Source of the DNA: Spizellomyces punctatus DAOM BR117
Taxonomy: Eukaryota > Chytridiomycota > Chytridiomycetes > Spizellomycetales > Spizellomycetaceae
Assembly (NCBI RefSeq): GCF_000182565.1
Contig: NW_015971562.1
Coordinates: forward strand, 1-64,000
Reading direction: 5' to 3'
DNA: 64,000 nt
Positions 20,470 to 32,579 of the stretch are shown piece by piece (positions within the stretch are counted from its first letter, which is position 1; every line of letters starts with the position of its first letter). The position numbers and the translations under genes were made by a program. The notes beneath the pieces are model-generated. The model searched no databases, was not told the origin of the DNA, and worked only from the letters and a program-made list of their open reading frames with translations.

Positions 20470-22368
20470 ATTGGACGATAGATGTATAAAGTAAAATCAA
20501 GGCAACACTAGAGAGATTGAGCAGAGTTTGCGAGATAGAGCAATTTCACTCTAGACAAAAACTAAACGACTCGAAAAAGTATTTGTATAATTCTTTCGGC
20601 ACAAGATATTCCAAAGGCACTTGCTACAGCAGATACATAAATGAAAAAGGCAAGAAAAAACAACTACATAATATCAACAAGAACCGTGGTAGACCCTCAA
20701 GGCCATGTCCAACGACCAGACCCGTATGTGTCATGCAAATACTTGACTCTGCAAAAAAAAGAAAAACAGAGGGTAGCAGCAGAGGCAAGCCCTGCACAGC
20801 GCCAAAAGAACACTTCGGGAAACGCAACAAGGCAAACGCCCCTTCAGACAGCTGACAGCCGTGACGTGATCTTATCACTTTTAACGTCAACGAAACTTTG
20901 GGTTCTTTCGACCTGCCCTTCTTTTGAATTCCCTTTTCAATGTTTAAACTGAAGGGAAATCATAACTCTTCTCGTAACTTTGTGTGAGCGCATTTTAAAC
21001 AAAACGCAGGTCATCGCAGTTATGTCACAGTCATGTGTCTATTGCTCATGAAGATGATCTTGCGTTGCCGACAAGCTTTTCTCTTTGAGATCTCCTTCAT
21101 TGTAAGGTCCATCAACCTCTCTGTTCATATCTCCTTCAATTGAAGCCACTTAACCTCCTTCACTTCAAGACATTGACCAAACGGCGCTATTGATGATTGC
21201 CTCACTACCGGATACATCACCGAAGTGGGGCTTCTCCACCTCTCCTTGATGTTGCATCTCGAGGTTCACTATCAACCATACTGGTTCTTGCGCCAGGTCG
21301 TAGCCGCTGGAATCATATGTTGACGGACATGGAAGTTCTGTCGTAGTTCTCCTCTCAATCTAATGACACTTGTCCTGTTGCCTCACCACCAGATACACGA
21401 CATTAGAATTCAAAACCAAACAGACATACACTGGTTACACTGGCTAATTGATAGGAATACGAACCTGAGCTCCTCGCCTTTAGTCATAGACCTTTTCATC
21501 CACTACGCTAGATCTCAAAAGCATATTGGCTTCAGGTTTCTGCTGCCGATTGGCGCAAAGACTTACGAGGCAAGTCCAATACATGCGCTCTCATTTTCTT
21601 ATAGTATTCTTATGCATGAACATCCTAACCTCAGAGCTCATATCCCCCATGGCTTGGGTACGTCAGAGATGCCTCATCCATAAGAAAATTTCGGACAAAC
21701 AGAAGCCAAATATCACTGAGTATGTACGCATGTCTTCAAGGTTACAACACATGATGGAATACAAAACTGCCCATCTACACAGCACTTTATACATTCAGTC
21801 TTCGCCCATTAATTACAGAACAATTTATACAATTCACTAGTCAAAACAAATCTTGCGCTTTCTTAATAAGGAACCGTCCATGGAAGGCCTGCACACTGAT
21901 ATGCTCGGTATTGATCGGCGATGGGAATATAATCGTCACCGGCGCTCCTTTGGAGACCACGTTCAGCTCGCATGGTTCAGTATGGTTCGGAATCGAGAAG
22001 GGCACAACGGGCGTCGGCGGTCCCAGTGTCTTGTCCCATTGTCGTGTGGGGCGGGCACGAACAGGGCAACGCTCCGCCTCTTGAGAATGTGAGGATGGAT
22101 CCTTGTATCTGGCTGTGGGGAAAGAGGCGGACGCTCCGCCGCTTGATGAGACTCGGGTTTAAATTGTTGCGTCCTTGACAGCGGTTGACGGACGAGATTG
22201 TTGAATGCCCAACGGGCTGACGAAGGGTTCTCTCTGTTTGTGAGGCCCAGGCCAATGCAAAGAAATGACAATAAATAGCAAAAGCATTTACCAAATATTG
22301 AACAGGAGATTTGTCTAACAAACGGAGTTCAAACGCTAAGGGAGCAAGCACCCATGCCATTTGAGCGA

Positions 22369-22650
22369 GAGCCCATCCTTTGGCGTCGGACAGAGTGGAA
22401 ATTCACACATGTCCTAACCCCCGTGAGCAGAACCCACTGGAGAAATGTGTCCGGATAAACCGAACCCGCCAAGGACTGGACAGACACCACCCAAGATAAC
22501 ACTTGGGAGACGTGCACTCCCTCCCTAGTGCCCATCCTCTAGCGTCGGACAGAGTGAAAATTCACACATGTCCTAACCTCCATGAGCAGAACCCATTGGA
22601 GAGATGTGTCCGGATAAACCGAACGCGCCAAGGACTGGACAGACGTGTAC
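22369..22650. repeat. 159-bp-period tandem direct duplication
   Basis: Copy 1 begins at GCCCATCCTTTGGCGTCGG (about 22370) and copy 2 at GCCCATCCTCTAGCGTCGG (about 22529). About 120 bp align with roughly ten substitutions and no gaps, through to GGACTGGACAGACG/A. Copy 2 is shorter at its right end. Neither copy has an open frame in common. It may be a remnant of a noncoding repeat or an LTR fragment. Confidence 0.8.
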
Positions 22651-23171
22651 CGTTCGAGAGTTGGCTGAAGCGTGTACCGATGGCGACGCTTCCAAGTGGC
22701 ATGGGTACTTCGGTCTTTGAAACTTACTGCCAGACATGTCGGTGGGGAACTAAAAGCATAGACAGCCAGTGAGTAGCGCGAACGCACAAGCATGACGGAA
22801 ACAAAGGCATCTTACCCTCGACCAACAACAGATGGTTCCCACGCCAAGATGATGAGATCGAGATGGGCAGCGTTTTTATACACGATAATCAGCGGTGGCG
22901 CAGTACTGTTGCCATAGCATCCATATAGGTCCATCCGGGTAGACGCGTGTCCATATCCCATCCATATCACGTGTCAGCTACTATTCCACGTGACTCTATA
23001 TTTGTCCGATTGGACAGACGCCAAGGGCGAGAAATTTGAGATTCGACGTGACAAATGACTTGTGCCCACAGCCCCAATGACCTGATCTTTTTGGTTAAGT
23101 AATACGGAAGTGGAAAATCTCCGCTTTCCTTCTTGTCCTTCTTTTTTTTGTTTTAGCCGTTCGTTTTGTTT

Positions 23172-23178
23172 TATAAAA
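23172..23178 (+). promoter_or_regulatory. TATA box of the small Ser-rich gene
   Basis: TATAAAA in the context gttTTATAAAAGGactg lies 96 bp before the ATG at 23274, preceded by a T-rich stretch. Spacing to the start codon suits a short leader. Confidence 0.5.
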
Positions 23179-23273
23179 GGACTGTATCGGTTTTGTCTTT
23201 CAGCATCAACCTACCACGTCAAGCACCTTAACAGCTTCCATTGACACCCCGCGCATACATACACACATTTGAC

Positions 23274-23630
23274 ATGTCCATGTTCTTTACTCGCCGCTCA
23301 CGGTCTCCCGTCCTCCCCCTCTTTTCATCATCATCATCCACATCACACTCGACATCATCATCACAAGAGCAAACCGCAGTGGAAATGGTGGACATGTCGT
23401 TTGTTCACAAATCACACACAGCTGGATACCTCTTGGAAGACGCTTCTCCTACTCCCGACACGGCTTCCGATGACTCGTTCCTCTCAACAACGAGTTCCTA
23501 CATGTCAGATATCCACGTTGACGAAATAGAGGATGGCCTCCCCAACGTCATTCGCGAAAGGTCGCTTCCTTCACCACCTTCGAAACGACGTGTAATACAG
23601 TCCCTCAAGGGTGTCTTTGGCATGATGTAG
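23274..23630 (+). CDS. Small Ser/Pro-rich hypothetical protein
   Basis: Single exon, 118 residues (MSMFFTRRSRSP... to ...SLKGVFGMM). No domain recognised. The first third is Ser-rich with a basic RRSRSP start, the middle has acidic and phospho-site-like stretches (DASPTPDTASDDSF), and the end is basic then hydrophobic (KRRVIQSLKGVFGMM), which could form an amphipathic helix. Support for a real gene comes from the TATA element 96 bp upstream, the pyrimidine-rich leader and the lack of in-frame interruptions. A short TATA-driven gene of this kind is often inducible, but that is inference. Confidence 0.5.
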   Translation: MSMFFTRRSRSPVLPLFSSSSSTSHSTSSSQEQTAVEMVDMSFVHKSHTAGYLLEDASPTPDTASDDSFLSTTSSYMSDIHVDEIEDGLPNVIRERSLPSPPSKRRVIQSLKGVFGMM

Positions 23631-24193
23631 TTGTTAGTCATCTGGATGACGTTCAAGACATTTTGGGATGGATATGGGACGTGTACATATAATATCGGGT
23701 TTAGTATTAGTGGATTATAAGGCCAAAGTTTCAAAGTTCATTTTAATAGAGTGTATTGTCAAAGTATCAAAATGTCGCTGGCATGAAATATTTGGTTTGC
23801 ATCGTAATCTGCGGAGTTGAACACTGGTTGAACCGCTCCACCCTCCGTCTGTCATCACGTTTCGCCCATCACGGCGATCACGCAGCCCAAAGGTCGCTAA
23901 TTACGTAGCCGCAAGTTAGCTTGCCGTTTAGGCCGCTGTCGGGCCGACGTCCCCAAAAAAAAATAGGTTTCAAAGTTTTTTGGCGTCCAAGTTCCGTTCG
24001 GACCATTTTTATCCAAAGCGCAGCGGAAGTCAGCTGTAGCTCTCATGTGACCTGTGTCTTTCATTCTTCCATTTCTGGACTCAATGAGATCATGTGATCA
24101 GTTATGATTTTTTTTGGATAAGCTCACTTTGTCATTCTGAGTTGTTGATCGCTTGGAGGTTTTGGGCATTTTCACGAGCGGCATTTAACCATC
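23631..24193. other. Intergenic, UTP6 promoter region
   Basis: 563 bp. It holds a palindrome GATCATGTGATC near 24088 and an A-run near 23955. No ORF with support. Confidence 0.5.
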
Positions 24194-26379
24194 ATGGCGG
24201 CAGATTCGGTGCAATACCATCTCGAACGGATGGTGCCCGAGTTGGAGGACCTCCAAGAACGCGGCTTCTTTACTGCTGTATGTCGTTGTTCTACCGTTTG
24301 AGTTTGTGACCAACTTGAATAACACCATGGCCCATTTTACACCAGGCGGAGATAAAGTCCATTGTCAAACAACGCACAGCACACGAGTACCGTATCCACC
24401 GTATCATTCCCCTCAAATCCGATTTTCTCCGCTATATTGCTTTTGAGGAAAATCTGGAGCGCCTGCGACGGAAACGAAAGCGACGAATGGGACAAGAAAA
24501 AGAGGCAGCAGCGCATGGAAAGCCTTCTGATCCCTCTGAGCCACCACAGAGCAGTTTATCTGACTATAGTATCATGCGGAGAATCCATGGGCTGTATGGA
24601 AAGATGCTGAAAAAGTTTAGCGGGGACACCTTACTGTGGGTTCAGTACTTTGATTGGTGCAGAAAAGTCAACAGCTCAAAGGCACTCGGGAAGAACTTTG
24701 CCAAAGCGATTCAGCTACATCCGACAAAAGCCACATTTTGGGTTATGGCTGCTGCATGGGAGTTTGAGCAGAATGCAAATATGACATCTGCACGTGTCTT
24801 ATTGCAACGGGGCCTGAGGATCAATCCGGAGAGCCAGAAACTGTGGTTGGAGTATTTCAAACTGGAATTGTTATGGATTGAAAAGATCAAGGAGAGGAGA
24901 AAGGTTCTCTTCAAGGATGGTGTACCTGGAGGGACGGCAGATGCCGGTCAAGATGACTCCAATGATGAGAGCAGCGAAGGAGTTACAGTTCCACAGCTCC
25001 AGGAAGAAGCACATCTCTCCGCTACATCACTTGAACGCGATCCGACCGTCTCATCATCGACCACCCAGTCCTCCGACACAGCCGCTCTCTTGAAACCCAC
25101 CCTCACTGCAATGCAACAGACCCTCCTTAACGTTCTCATTCCCCGTGCCGTTTACCGCAACGCCATCAAAACCATCCCAAAGGACTTGGACTTTCGTATC
25201 GCTTTTCTGGGCATTTACAAGGACTTTGGTGCCGAGACCCTGGCGGGACAAGAAGAAGTTTACGAGAGTTTACGTGAGGACTTTGGCCATCTCCCTGCAG
25301 CACAGCGTGTGTTGGCGGAGCGGCATGTTGATGGAGTTGATCCCACTGACCCGGCATATCCGGCTGCACTAAAAAAGGCTGTCCAAGCCTTCAATAGTGC
25401 TGTGGAGCAACTGCCATCGTCAGAGATGTGGGAGCGGTATGCAGACTTTTTGGCAACCTCGCTAACACGTGTTCAAGAAGAGAATCTGGTGCGTTTCTTT
25501 TGTAATTCGTTTATGGATGACATACCAAACTCACGTTGTTCTTATAGACAAAATACCTCACCCACCTCCTCCTGAAATCCATCACCCACGCCCACACTCA
25601 CCACTTCGCCACTGAACGCATGTATCTCACCTGGGCAAAACACTCTGCGCCATTACCCGTCCTCCAAGCCGCTCTTGAACGCCTCCCCGGTAGCGCCCAA
25701 TTATGGATATCCATCATTTCGCACAGTAAGGACGAAGCCAAACAAGAACTCTACGAAAAGGCTATTAAAGCCGTCCAAAAAGATGAACAACACGTCATTT
25801 GGACGGCTTACTTGCAGTCGCTGACTCAACACTGGGCTCCTCCCGTCACGGCCGACTCTGACGCTCCCGACTCGTTTTCCTCCATCTCAAACCAATTCAC
25901 AAGAGCCCTCTCTATCCTCTCTTCTACTCCCCACGAAGACACGATTCTATCCCTTTACCTCCATTTCGCACGAACAGCGGGATTAGGACGTCTTCGAAGT
26001 GTTTACGACCGTCTTATCGGCACAAAAACTCGCAGCACGTCATTTTATAGGACCTGCATCGCGATGGAAACGGAGGGTGCTAAACGGCCAGTGTCTGTTG
26101 ATATGGACATGGTGCGGAGGGTGCGGAGGCTATGGGAAGGTGCACTGAGTTCCAATGTGTCCAATATAGGTAAGTCCTTTGCTAATGTCTATGCATGGGA
26201 TAGAGTACTCATGGAATGTGTGCGTATCTACAGATACGTGGCTAGATTACATTCATTTTGAAATGACCGTCCCAAAGGACTTTGATCGTGCGGCTCAGTT
26301 GTATTGGAAAGCTAACAAATGTGTTAGTGATCAGGAAGAGTTTGTGAGACGGTACGAGGAAATGAAGGGCGGTTTGTGA
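24194..26379 (+). CDS. UTP6: U3 snoRNP-associated protein Utp6
   Basis: Component of the small-subunit processome that binds the 5' external spacer of pre-rRNA in the nucleolus and is needed for 18S rRNA maturation. Four exons (24194-24277, 24346-25488, 25548-26169, 26234-26379) join in phase to 664 residues, longer than yeast (440) and human (597). The N-terminus MAADSVQYHLERMVPELEDLQERGFFTA plus AEIKSIVKQRTAHEYRI is the family signature. Half-a-TPR (HAT) repeats follow from about residue 120 (for example WVQYFDWCRK, FWVMAAAWEFEQN, LWLEYFKLELLW) and again at the C-terminus (TWLDYIHFEM). An acidic, low-complexity insert sits at about residues 190-260. The ATG lies in ATCATGGCG, the only in-frame start before the conserved N-terminus. 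Confidence 0.95.
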
Positions 26380-27392
26380 ATTGCGTCTTTAATATACTTG
26401 AGCGATTGTACCTGCACGTCGTGTTGCGAATTTGGTGCGGATCCGTGCGTCGTCCCAAAGATGCTTTTCTAAAAGTAAGATCCATGCGCTGCTTCATTGC
26501 TACAAGGTGGCACTGACCAACACATTTGATAATGTACAAAAACCATACTACGTTTCCTGACATCTACTTGCGATGCAGTTGTCCTGCGGGTTTTTGGTGT
26601 TTATATTGCGTGAATGACAAAATGATTTTGTCGTATTTGAACATGTCACTACTGCTGTCGTGACTTTTGCCGTGCGCAGGACGGAGGTGGAAACACTTTG
26701 TCCTGTCACGGCTTTAGCACGCTGTCCGTCTTGGAGAGAGATCATTGGCGTGAGGCATTGCGTTCCAAACTGCGCAGTTCTTGTCATTCGTGTCAAACAG
26801 ACTTGGGCAGTTTTCAACAAATGCTCCATTGCTGGCCATTCCAACAACTGTCTTCCCTGCTGCTCTTCCCTGCTGCTCTTCCCAATGCAGTTTGTTGACA
26901 AAGAAATAAAAAAAAGAAACTCGTCGAAACCTCGAGATCTTTTACAAATGCAAGTTGCCAACCAATCAAAATGACAAAAAACGCGCGTCGAACCTTCTGG
27001 CTTGCTTGCAGGACTTGGAGGTTTTTTTTTATTATCCGCATTTCAAACGACGAGATTCTGCGCAATCTTGTAGCGGGTGACGGGTTTACATTTTCGTATT
27101 TGTTATTTGGAGGCTGTTTGCGTTGTCGTTGTCGTTCGTCATTTATTGAGGTGCTTTTACTTGGTGAGTTGCAGGTGAATGGAGAGCGGGCGTTGCTAGG
27201 GCAAAAAGTTGGAGTTTCGCTGGAGTGTCTATTTTTTCCAGCCAATCGCAACTAGATTGACTTGATCTGTTGTGGATACTGATTGTCAATTCTCTTCCTG
27301 GCACCAACAGAGTACGTTTTGGGACACCACATTCCCCACACACAAAACAACCACACGAATCCCCACATCCTACTGCGCAACAACCGTTTGCC
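26380..27392 (+). other. Intergenic between UTP6 and the DnaJ gene
   Basis: About 1 kb without a supported gene. A 13-bp unit CCCTGCTGCTCTT is tandemly repeated near 26858-26883. A two-unit heat-shock-element-like string (GAAccTTC) lies at about 26988 and a CCAAT at 27241, both suitably placed upstream of a chaperone gene. These are simple matches, not proof of heat induction. Confidence 0.45.
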
Positions 27393-28733
27393 ATGGTCAA
27401 GGACACAAAATACTACGACCTTTTAGAGGTTGCTCCGGGCGCTTCAGAATCAGAGCTTAAAAAGGCTTACAGAAAGCTCGCTCTGAAATACCACCCAGAC
27501 AAGAACCCGGATGCCGGAGACAAGTTCAAAGACATTTCCCACGCCTACGAGGTTCTCTCCGACCCGCAAAAACGTGAAGTGTACGACCGATACGGTGAAG
27601 AAGGTCTTCAGGGCGAGGGAGCCGGTGGTGGCATGTCACCCGAGGACCTCTTTTCCCACCTCTTTGGCGGCGGTGGATTCTTTGGTGGAGGCGGTGGCAG
27701 GTCTCGTCCTTCCGGTCCTCGCAAGGGAAAAGACATGGCCCACGCACTTAAAGTCTCCCTAGAAGACCTGTACAAGGGCAAGGTGTCGAAATTGGCATTA
27801 CAGAAGCAAGTTATCTGCCAAAAGTGTGATGGAAAGGGCGGAAAGGAAGGAGCGGTCAGGCAGTGTACAACATGTGCTGGACGGGGTGTCAAGATTATTA
27901 TGAGGCAAATTGGACCTATGATTCAGCAAATGCAACAGACGTGTCCAGATTGTCAAGGAGAGGGTGAGGTGATCAACGCAAAAGACCGTTGTAAGGGATG
28001 TAATGGAAAGAAGGTGATTGCAGAGCGCAAGGTATGTTTTGTCGAGAAGAGGCCAACTTTCCAAACATCCATTCACATGCCCCTCTTTAGATCCTCGAAG
28101 TCTACATTGACAAGGGCATGCAAGACGGCCAAAAAATAACTTTTACCGGTGAAGGTGACCAAGCACCTGGCATCATTCCTGGCGACGTGATCATCGTCAT
28201 TGAAGAGAAGGAGCACCCCCGCTTCAAACGCAAGGGAGATGACTTGTACTATGAGGCCAAGATTGATTTGTTGACGGCATTAGCGGGTGGACAGTTTGTG
28301 ATTAACCATTTGGACGACCGGGCCCTTCTCGTGAATATCTTACCTGGTGAAGTCATTAAACCTGGGGACGTGAAGGCTGTTTCTGGAGAGGGTATGCCAG
28401 GGTACGTATCATGTGTTTATGACTTAAACCCTATTTTCTGTAAACTTATTCATACTGTTTAGGTACAAACGTCCCTTTGACAAGGGCAACCTGTACGTCA
28501 AATTCGACATCAACTTCCCACCCCCCAACTGGGCCGACCAGTCCAAGCTCGCTCTCCTGGAAAATGCCCTCCCGACCCGTCAACCCCTTCCCCCCGTCAA
28601 GGGCAAAGAGGTCGAAGAAGTTGTCTTGTCGACCGTGGATCCGATGCAGCAATCGAGGGCGCACATGAATGGTTCTGGAGAGGACGAGGAAGAGGAAGGA
28701 CATGGACCTAGTGTACAGTGTGCTCAGCAATAA
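27393..28733 (+). CDS. YDJ1: Type I (class A) DnaJ co-chaperone, farnesylated
   Basis: Stimulates Hsp70 ATPase activity and delivers unfolded clients in the cytosol. Three exons (27393-28031, 28091-28401, 28463-28733) give 406 residues, against 409 in yeast Ydj1. The J domain includes [20 protein letters not shown] and the HPD tripeptide (KYHPDKNPD). A Gly/Phe-rich linker follows at about residues 70-110. The zinc-binding region has four CxxCxG units: [32 protein letters not shown]. Two C-terminal beta domains then carry [11 protein letters not shown] and GEGMPG. The protein ends in CAQQ, a CaaX box for farnesylation and endoplasmic-reticulum membrane association. Its Hsp70 partner is presumably a conventional cytosolic Hsp70 elsewhere, not the degenerate one at 17.9-20.5 kb. 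Confidence 0.97.
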
Positions 28734-30116
28734 GAATGTATGATAATGCGTATGTGGATGGGTGGAGTGTATGGGTGTGCTTGGGGCGTTTATTTTTTTG
28801 ATATATGTAGAGCTCTTTTTGCATATGATGCGAGTACATTTGCTCATGTGTTACTGTTGCATGATTTGTGGTACAAGGTTTTATCTGTGCAGTGATGGAT
28901 CCTGCCGTCTGAGTTGGGTGACATCAAGATCTCTTATGAAAGTTGGTTAAATGGGTGGTATGGTTGTTGATGATCGTGCCCTTTGTTGCCTTACGTCGCG
29001 CCATCTATCCGCTCAATAATTCACCAACAGGAACCAAGCTGACACAGACGAGTGCACATGTCAGTGTACATCGACATTCGAGCGAGAGAATATAAACAAA
29101 TGGATTGCCGTGTTGGGACGTGACGTTGGAGTGCGAATGTTGACTGGTTTGGAAATGGTGGGTGGTGTTGGGCATAAGTAAGACTTGTGTAAGAGTCTAT
29201 CAAGGAATTGACTGGATTGTAGCGTTCAATGATCGAAATCTATCTATTGCAATGTACAAATGTTTCTTGCCAATATTGGGAGTTATTGACTCTCACATTT
29301 GATAAATGACTGTTTATTTATTGTCAAACACATCTGCAATCGTCACTACGGTTTAGACCGTCTTATCATCCTCTTTTTCCTGTGGATACTGGGTCCACGG
29401 GAGCATAAGCGGTCCCTGTATTCGCCACGCAAATAGGTAGCTTCTGCAAAACTGTCGTTGGGACACTGGACTGCTATTTTGCGGAACTGTCATGTCCGTC
29501 AGTGAAATGTAACGGAGACCGTAAGCCCCCGGGTACGTCGAGTTCCTTTACTAAAATGAAAAAGTCATACAATCCGCTAGAGTTGGTTCATCTCGTCTCA
29601 TAGAAGCGGTAGAATGGTGGTTATCTAGCATGGGAAAGTCGTTAGATATTCATACGTTTCTTTATTTCATTGTTGGCCTCAGGTTTTCAAAAGATCTATG
29701 ATGTGAATAAAGTTGGGGCAGAAGACCATCTAACTGACAAAGCTGCTGTAAACAATTAGAAATGAATGCAGTCTTTTTAGATGGGCAAGGTTGGTGTCAA
29801 GTTTTCGACTGTCGACTGGCGACGAAGAATTACGAGTTTTATTCTAAATCTTGAGGAGGAATTTGAGATATCCTTCGAGGGCTCCTAAACTCCCCGTTCA
29901 GATTACTGATGGGCGCCAGAAAGGACGTCTCACCGTAAATATCGTCGTCCTGTCCGGTTCGGCTAATAGAAAACCTTTTTGTTTGGAATGATAATACTTC
30001 AAACAAAATTCCTAGTGAGCTGCTGGACACGCCGAACCGTCCCGACAGTCTTGCCAAAATCAGCTCAACACCCAAAACCCCAAACCAAAAGCATCCAGTC
30101 ATTCCACCTCCAAAAT
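28734..30116. other. Intergenic, convergent 3' ends
   Basis: About 1.4 kb between the DnaJ gene (+) and the methyltransferase-like gene (-). No ORF above 90 codons has domain support and no RNA gene was recognised. Confidence 0.5.
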
Positions 30117-30624
30117 CTATGGAAATAATTTACAACACCCCACCAACCTCTTCAACGGAAAACACTTTACAACAAAACATTCCGGCTTTAATGCTTTTTC
30201 ATACACCTCAATCAGTTCCACCACATCCCCAACAGGCCTGGATCCCGAGACGTCCACAAAAATCTTGGTGGGCCGGACACCCAGTTTAAGGATCGCGCGC
30301 ACATCAAAGGCGTCGAGATTGTGGAAATGGAGATTAGGGAGGTGCGCGAAGCGGGTTTTGGAGATTTGGTGTTGAACAGGGGATTTATCTATTCCGTAAA
30401 CCTTTTTGGTAACTTTAGTATGAGTGTTGGCAAGAGTCTTCAAGTATATTTGCCGTACACACCTCGACAGCTTTTTGGGCCAACAAGGATGCCGTGACGC
30501 CTTGGGCTGAGCCGAGTTCGAGGACGGTATCCGTGGGCGTGACATAGACGTCAATAGCCTTTCGGTATTCATCCACGTTCTCTGTTACGATAATGGGAAC
30601 GCCTGTAAGGTCATGTTTGGTCAT
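30117..30624 (-). CDS. Class I SAM-dependent methyltransferase-like protein
   Basis: Two exons (30624-30463 and 30401-30117, intron 61 bp) join in phase to give about 148 residues from the ATG at 30624. Motif I of the Rossmann-like fold is clear (DTVLELGSAQGVTASLLAQ), followed across the intron by VYGIDKSPVQ (motif II acidic residue), a DAFD-type motif, then IFVDVSGSRP and a final strand CFVVKCFP. That is enough for a SAM-binding core, but the substrate is not recognisable. The frame stays open upstream to about 30740 without an ATG, so an upstream exon may be missing and the start is uncertain. At this length it lacks the substrate-recognition additions of most family members. Confidence 0.6.
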
Positions 30625-31038
30625 GCCGCGGCGAACCAAGATGGTTGCTAGATGCTCTTGTTGAGAACGACCGTAGCATTTGCTTGTGTTGGATGACTGT
30701 GCCACTGATCGGTGGTGAAGTTGAGTTTGGTAAGCGATGGTCGCCTTTCACTAGTTCAAGGTCTCTGGTTGGTGTCGACGCAGCCAGATACAGAAAAAAA
30801 GCCATCCGCACGATGGTTTACGATTATGCTCCAGTTCAACAGATAAAAATGATATGATATTCAAATCTACGCAGACAGACAGTATGTGAACTTCAGGTTA
30901 ACAAAAAACTAAACTTTCAAAGTTCTAGACATCGAACAAAATGAAATACATGAAAAACATGAAAAGAAAACTCCTGAAACTAACGGTAAAGCACAGATAT
31001 CACTCCAATAGCACATAGCAATTGTAACATGTCCCATC

Positions 31039-32579
31039 TTATTCTTCATCTTCATCATCGTATGGTTGACCGATTGGTGATGTTTGGTTTGTCCCTGCAC
31101 CAACAGGTCCAAGGGTCTTGATTGTAGCAGCTCCACCAATTGTCGGTGCAAGATTCCTGCATACTCCTGCATCAAAGTCACAGCCAATTTTGCCTTTAAG
31201 TGCATTCTTAAATGTTTCGAGAGGGCAAACCTCACTGGGGCATCCAGGGACAACGACAGGGACTTCATCAGAGAGTACGCGGACATTGTAGCTGTTGTCG
31301 GCGCATTTGTTGAGCTCAAAGATGACATTCCCAGCAAAGGGAGAAAATGTTTTCCCATTGAATGCGCGGGAGAGGATCTGTTCGTCCGTAGCGTTCCCGG
31401 CGAGCCGATCACCCTTGAAGAGACCCAAGGTGGTAATGATGGGTGCAATCGTCTCGGCGTGCGCGAATTTAAAGATACCCTTGGCAGCATCAGCTGCATT
31501 GGAAACGATTTTATCCATGTTGTTGGAGACGGTTGTAACGAGGGAACAAGCCAACTGTTCGTTAATCGGAATTTCGTATCCTTTAACAAAATTGAACCCC
31601 AAGTCTTCAGCAAAATCGGCCATGATGAATTCATCGGGACGGAATAGGGAGCAGAACCCGTCTATTTTGCCCTGGATCGTGTTTTCGAATGCACAGAGTT
31701 TGAAGAGGTTGGTAATATCTTGTTCGTCCAAGCCTTTCAACTGATAGTCGTTCGCCAAGCGTAGAATAATAGCGGGGTATCGAGCTGACTTAAACTGGGT
31801 GTCAGGTTGTTGTAGATATTTTTGGGTATTCTTGGCGTCCACGTAGTTTTTGCAGGCTTCATGCGGACGGAGATCGGCATCAAGTTCTTTAGGGACAATA
31901 GCGTTTTTAAGGGCGGTTATTGCGGTGTCAACATTCGGCTCGTCCACCATTCCCCTGATAAAGGACTGACCACTCGCAATGGAGCGGGAAACATTCGTAG
32001 AGGCCCATTGCAAAGTTTTCGGGTCGGCAAGGATAGCTTGGTAGCGTTGTTTGATGCGCTTGGCAAGGTCAACGTGGTCTTGTACGCCTTGGGTGGTCAA
32101 TAACCCCGCCACGGTGTCGCTCCATGGGAGTTGAAAGTTGCTCAGGAATGCCAGCTTGGGATCAACTGGAACGTAGGATTTGAGCTTATCAAGGGTAGAA
32201 GTGAATTTCTTCAAGTCCCCTATGGGTTTGGCGGCGTTAGAGCAGTCTCAATGATATCTCAATAAACGTAAAAACCCTTACCCTTAGTGGGATTCCTCGT
32301 CCCATGTCGCGCCACGAGTTGAACCTGAACCGTTGTGCAGGTTCCCTCCCCAGCCCTGCGGTACTTTGTTCGCGGCTTTGGCGCGTTCGAATAAGTAGAG
32401 ACGACGCTCCCAACGTCCGGAATATTGTAGGGAGACTTTGTACTAATGGCATGGTCCAGCGATGGCTTTGCCAGAATCGGGAGCGTGTTATCAATGATTG
32501 GGTCAGGGATTGCACCAAAGGAGGTTGCCACCAGGCCCATGGTGAGTCCAACGATGGAGAGATGATTGAGTTGAGGCAT
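31039..32579 (-). CDS. MINPP1: Secreted MINPP-type histidine acid phosphatase
   Basis: Removes phosphate from inositol polyphosphates such as phytate or 2,3-bisphosphoglycerate. Two exons (32579-32282, 32219-31039; intron 62 bp) give 492 residues. A hydrophobic signal peptide (residues 1-23) precedes the catalytic motif RHGTRNP at 91-97, with His92 the phosphorylated nucleophile. The proton donor motif is HAE (353-355), which separates MINPP-type enzymes from classical phytases that use HD. Potential N-glycosylation sites (NVS, NAT, NQT) and paired cysteines fit the secretory route. The C-terminus is a run of acidic residues (DDEDEE) rather than the SDEL/KDEL signal of animal MINPP1, so export or vacuolar delivery rather than ER retention is likely. 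The ATG at 32579 directly precedes the signal peptide. Confidence 0.93.

Larger units (their letters stand above)
20470..23273. other. Intergenic region with a tandem duplication
   Basis: About 2.8 kb between the Hsp70 start (leftward) and a small gene (rightward). No ORF has domain support. It contains the 159 bp tandem duplication (22369-22650) and a short GC hairpin, GGCGGA-CGC-TCCGCC, near 22128, with a related CGCTCCGCCTCTTGA about 60 bp upstream. CACGTG palindromes lie at about 22967 and 22988 in the stretch nearest the downstream gene. Confidence 0.5.

Noticed and set aside
17700-20480. Many plus-strand ORFs opposite the Hsp70 gene
   Set aside because: Shadows of the Hsp70 exons; the minus-strand reading gives recognisable family motifs.
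20500-20960. Lys/Gln-rich plus-strand ORFs
   Set aside because: Low-complexity A-rich sequence in the Hsp70 promoter region; no sign of coding selection.
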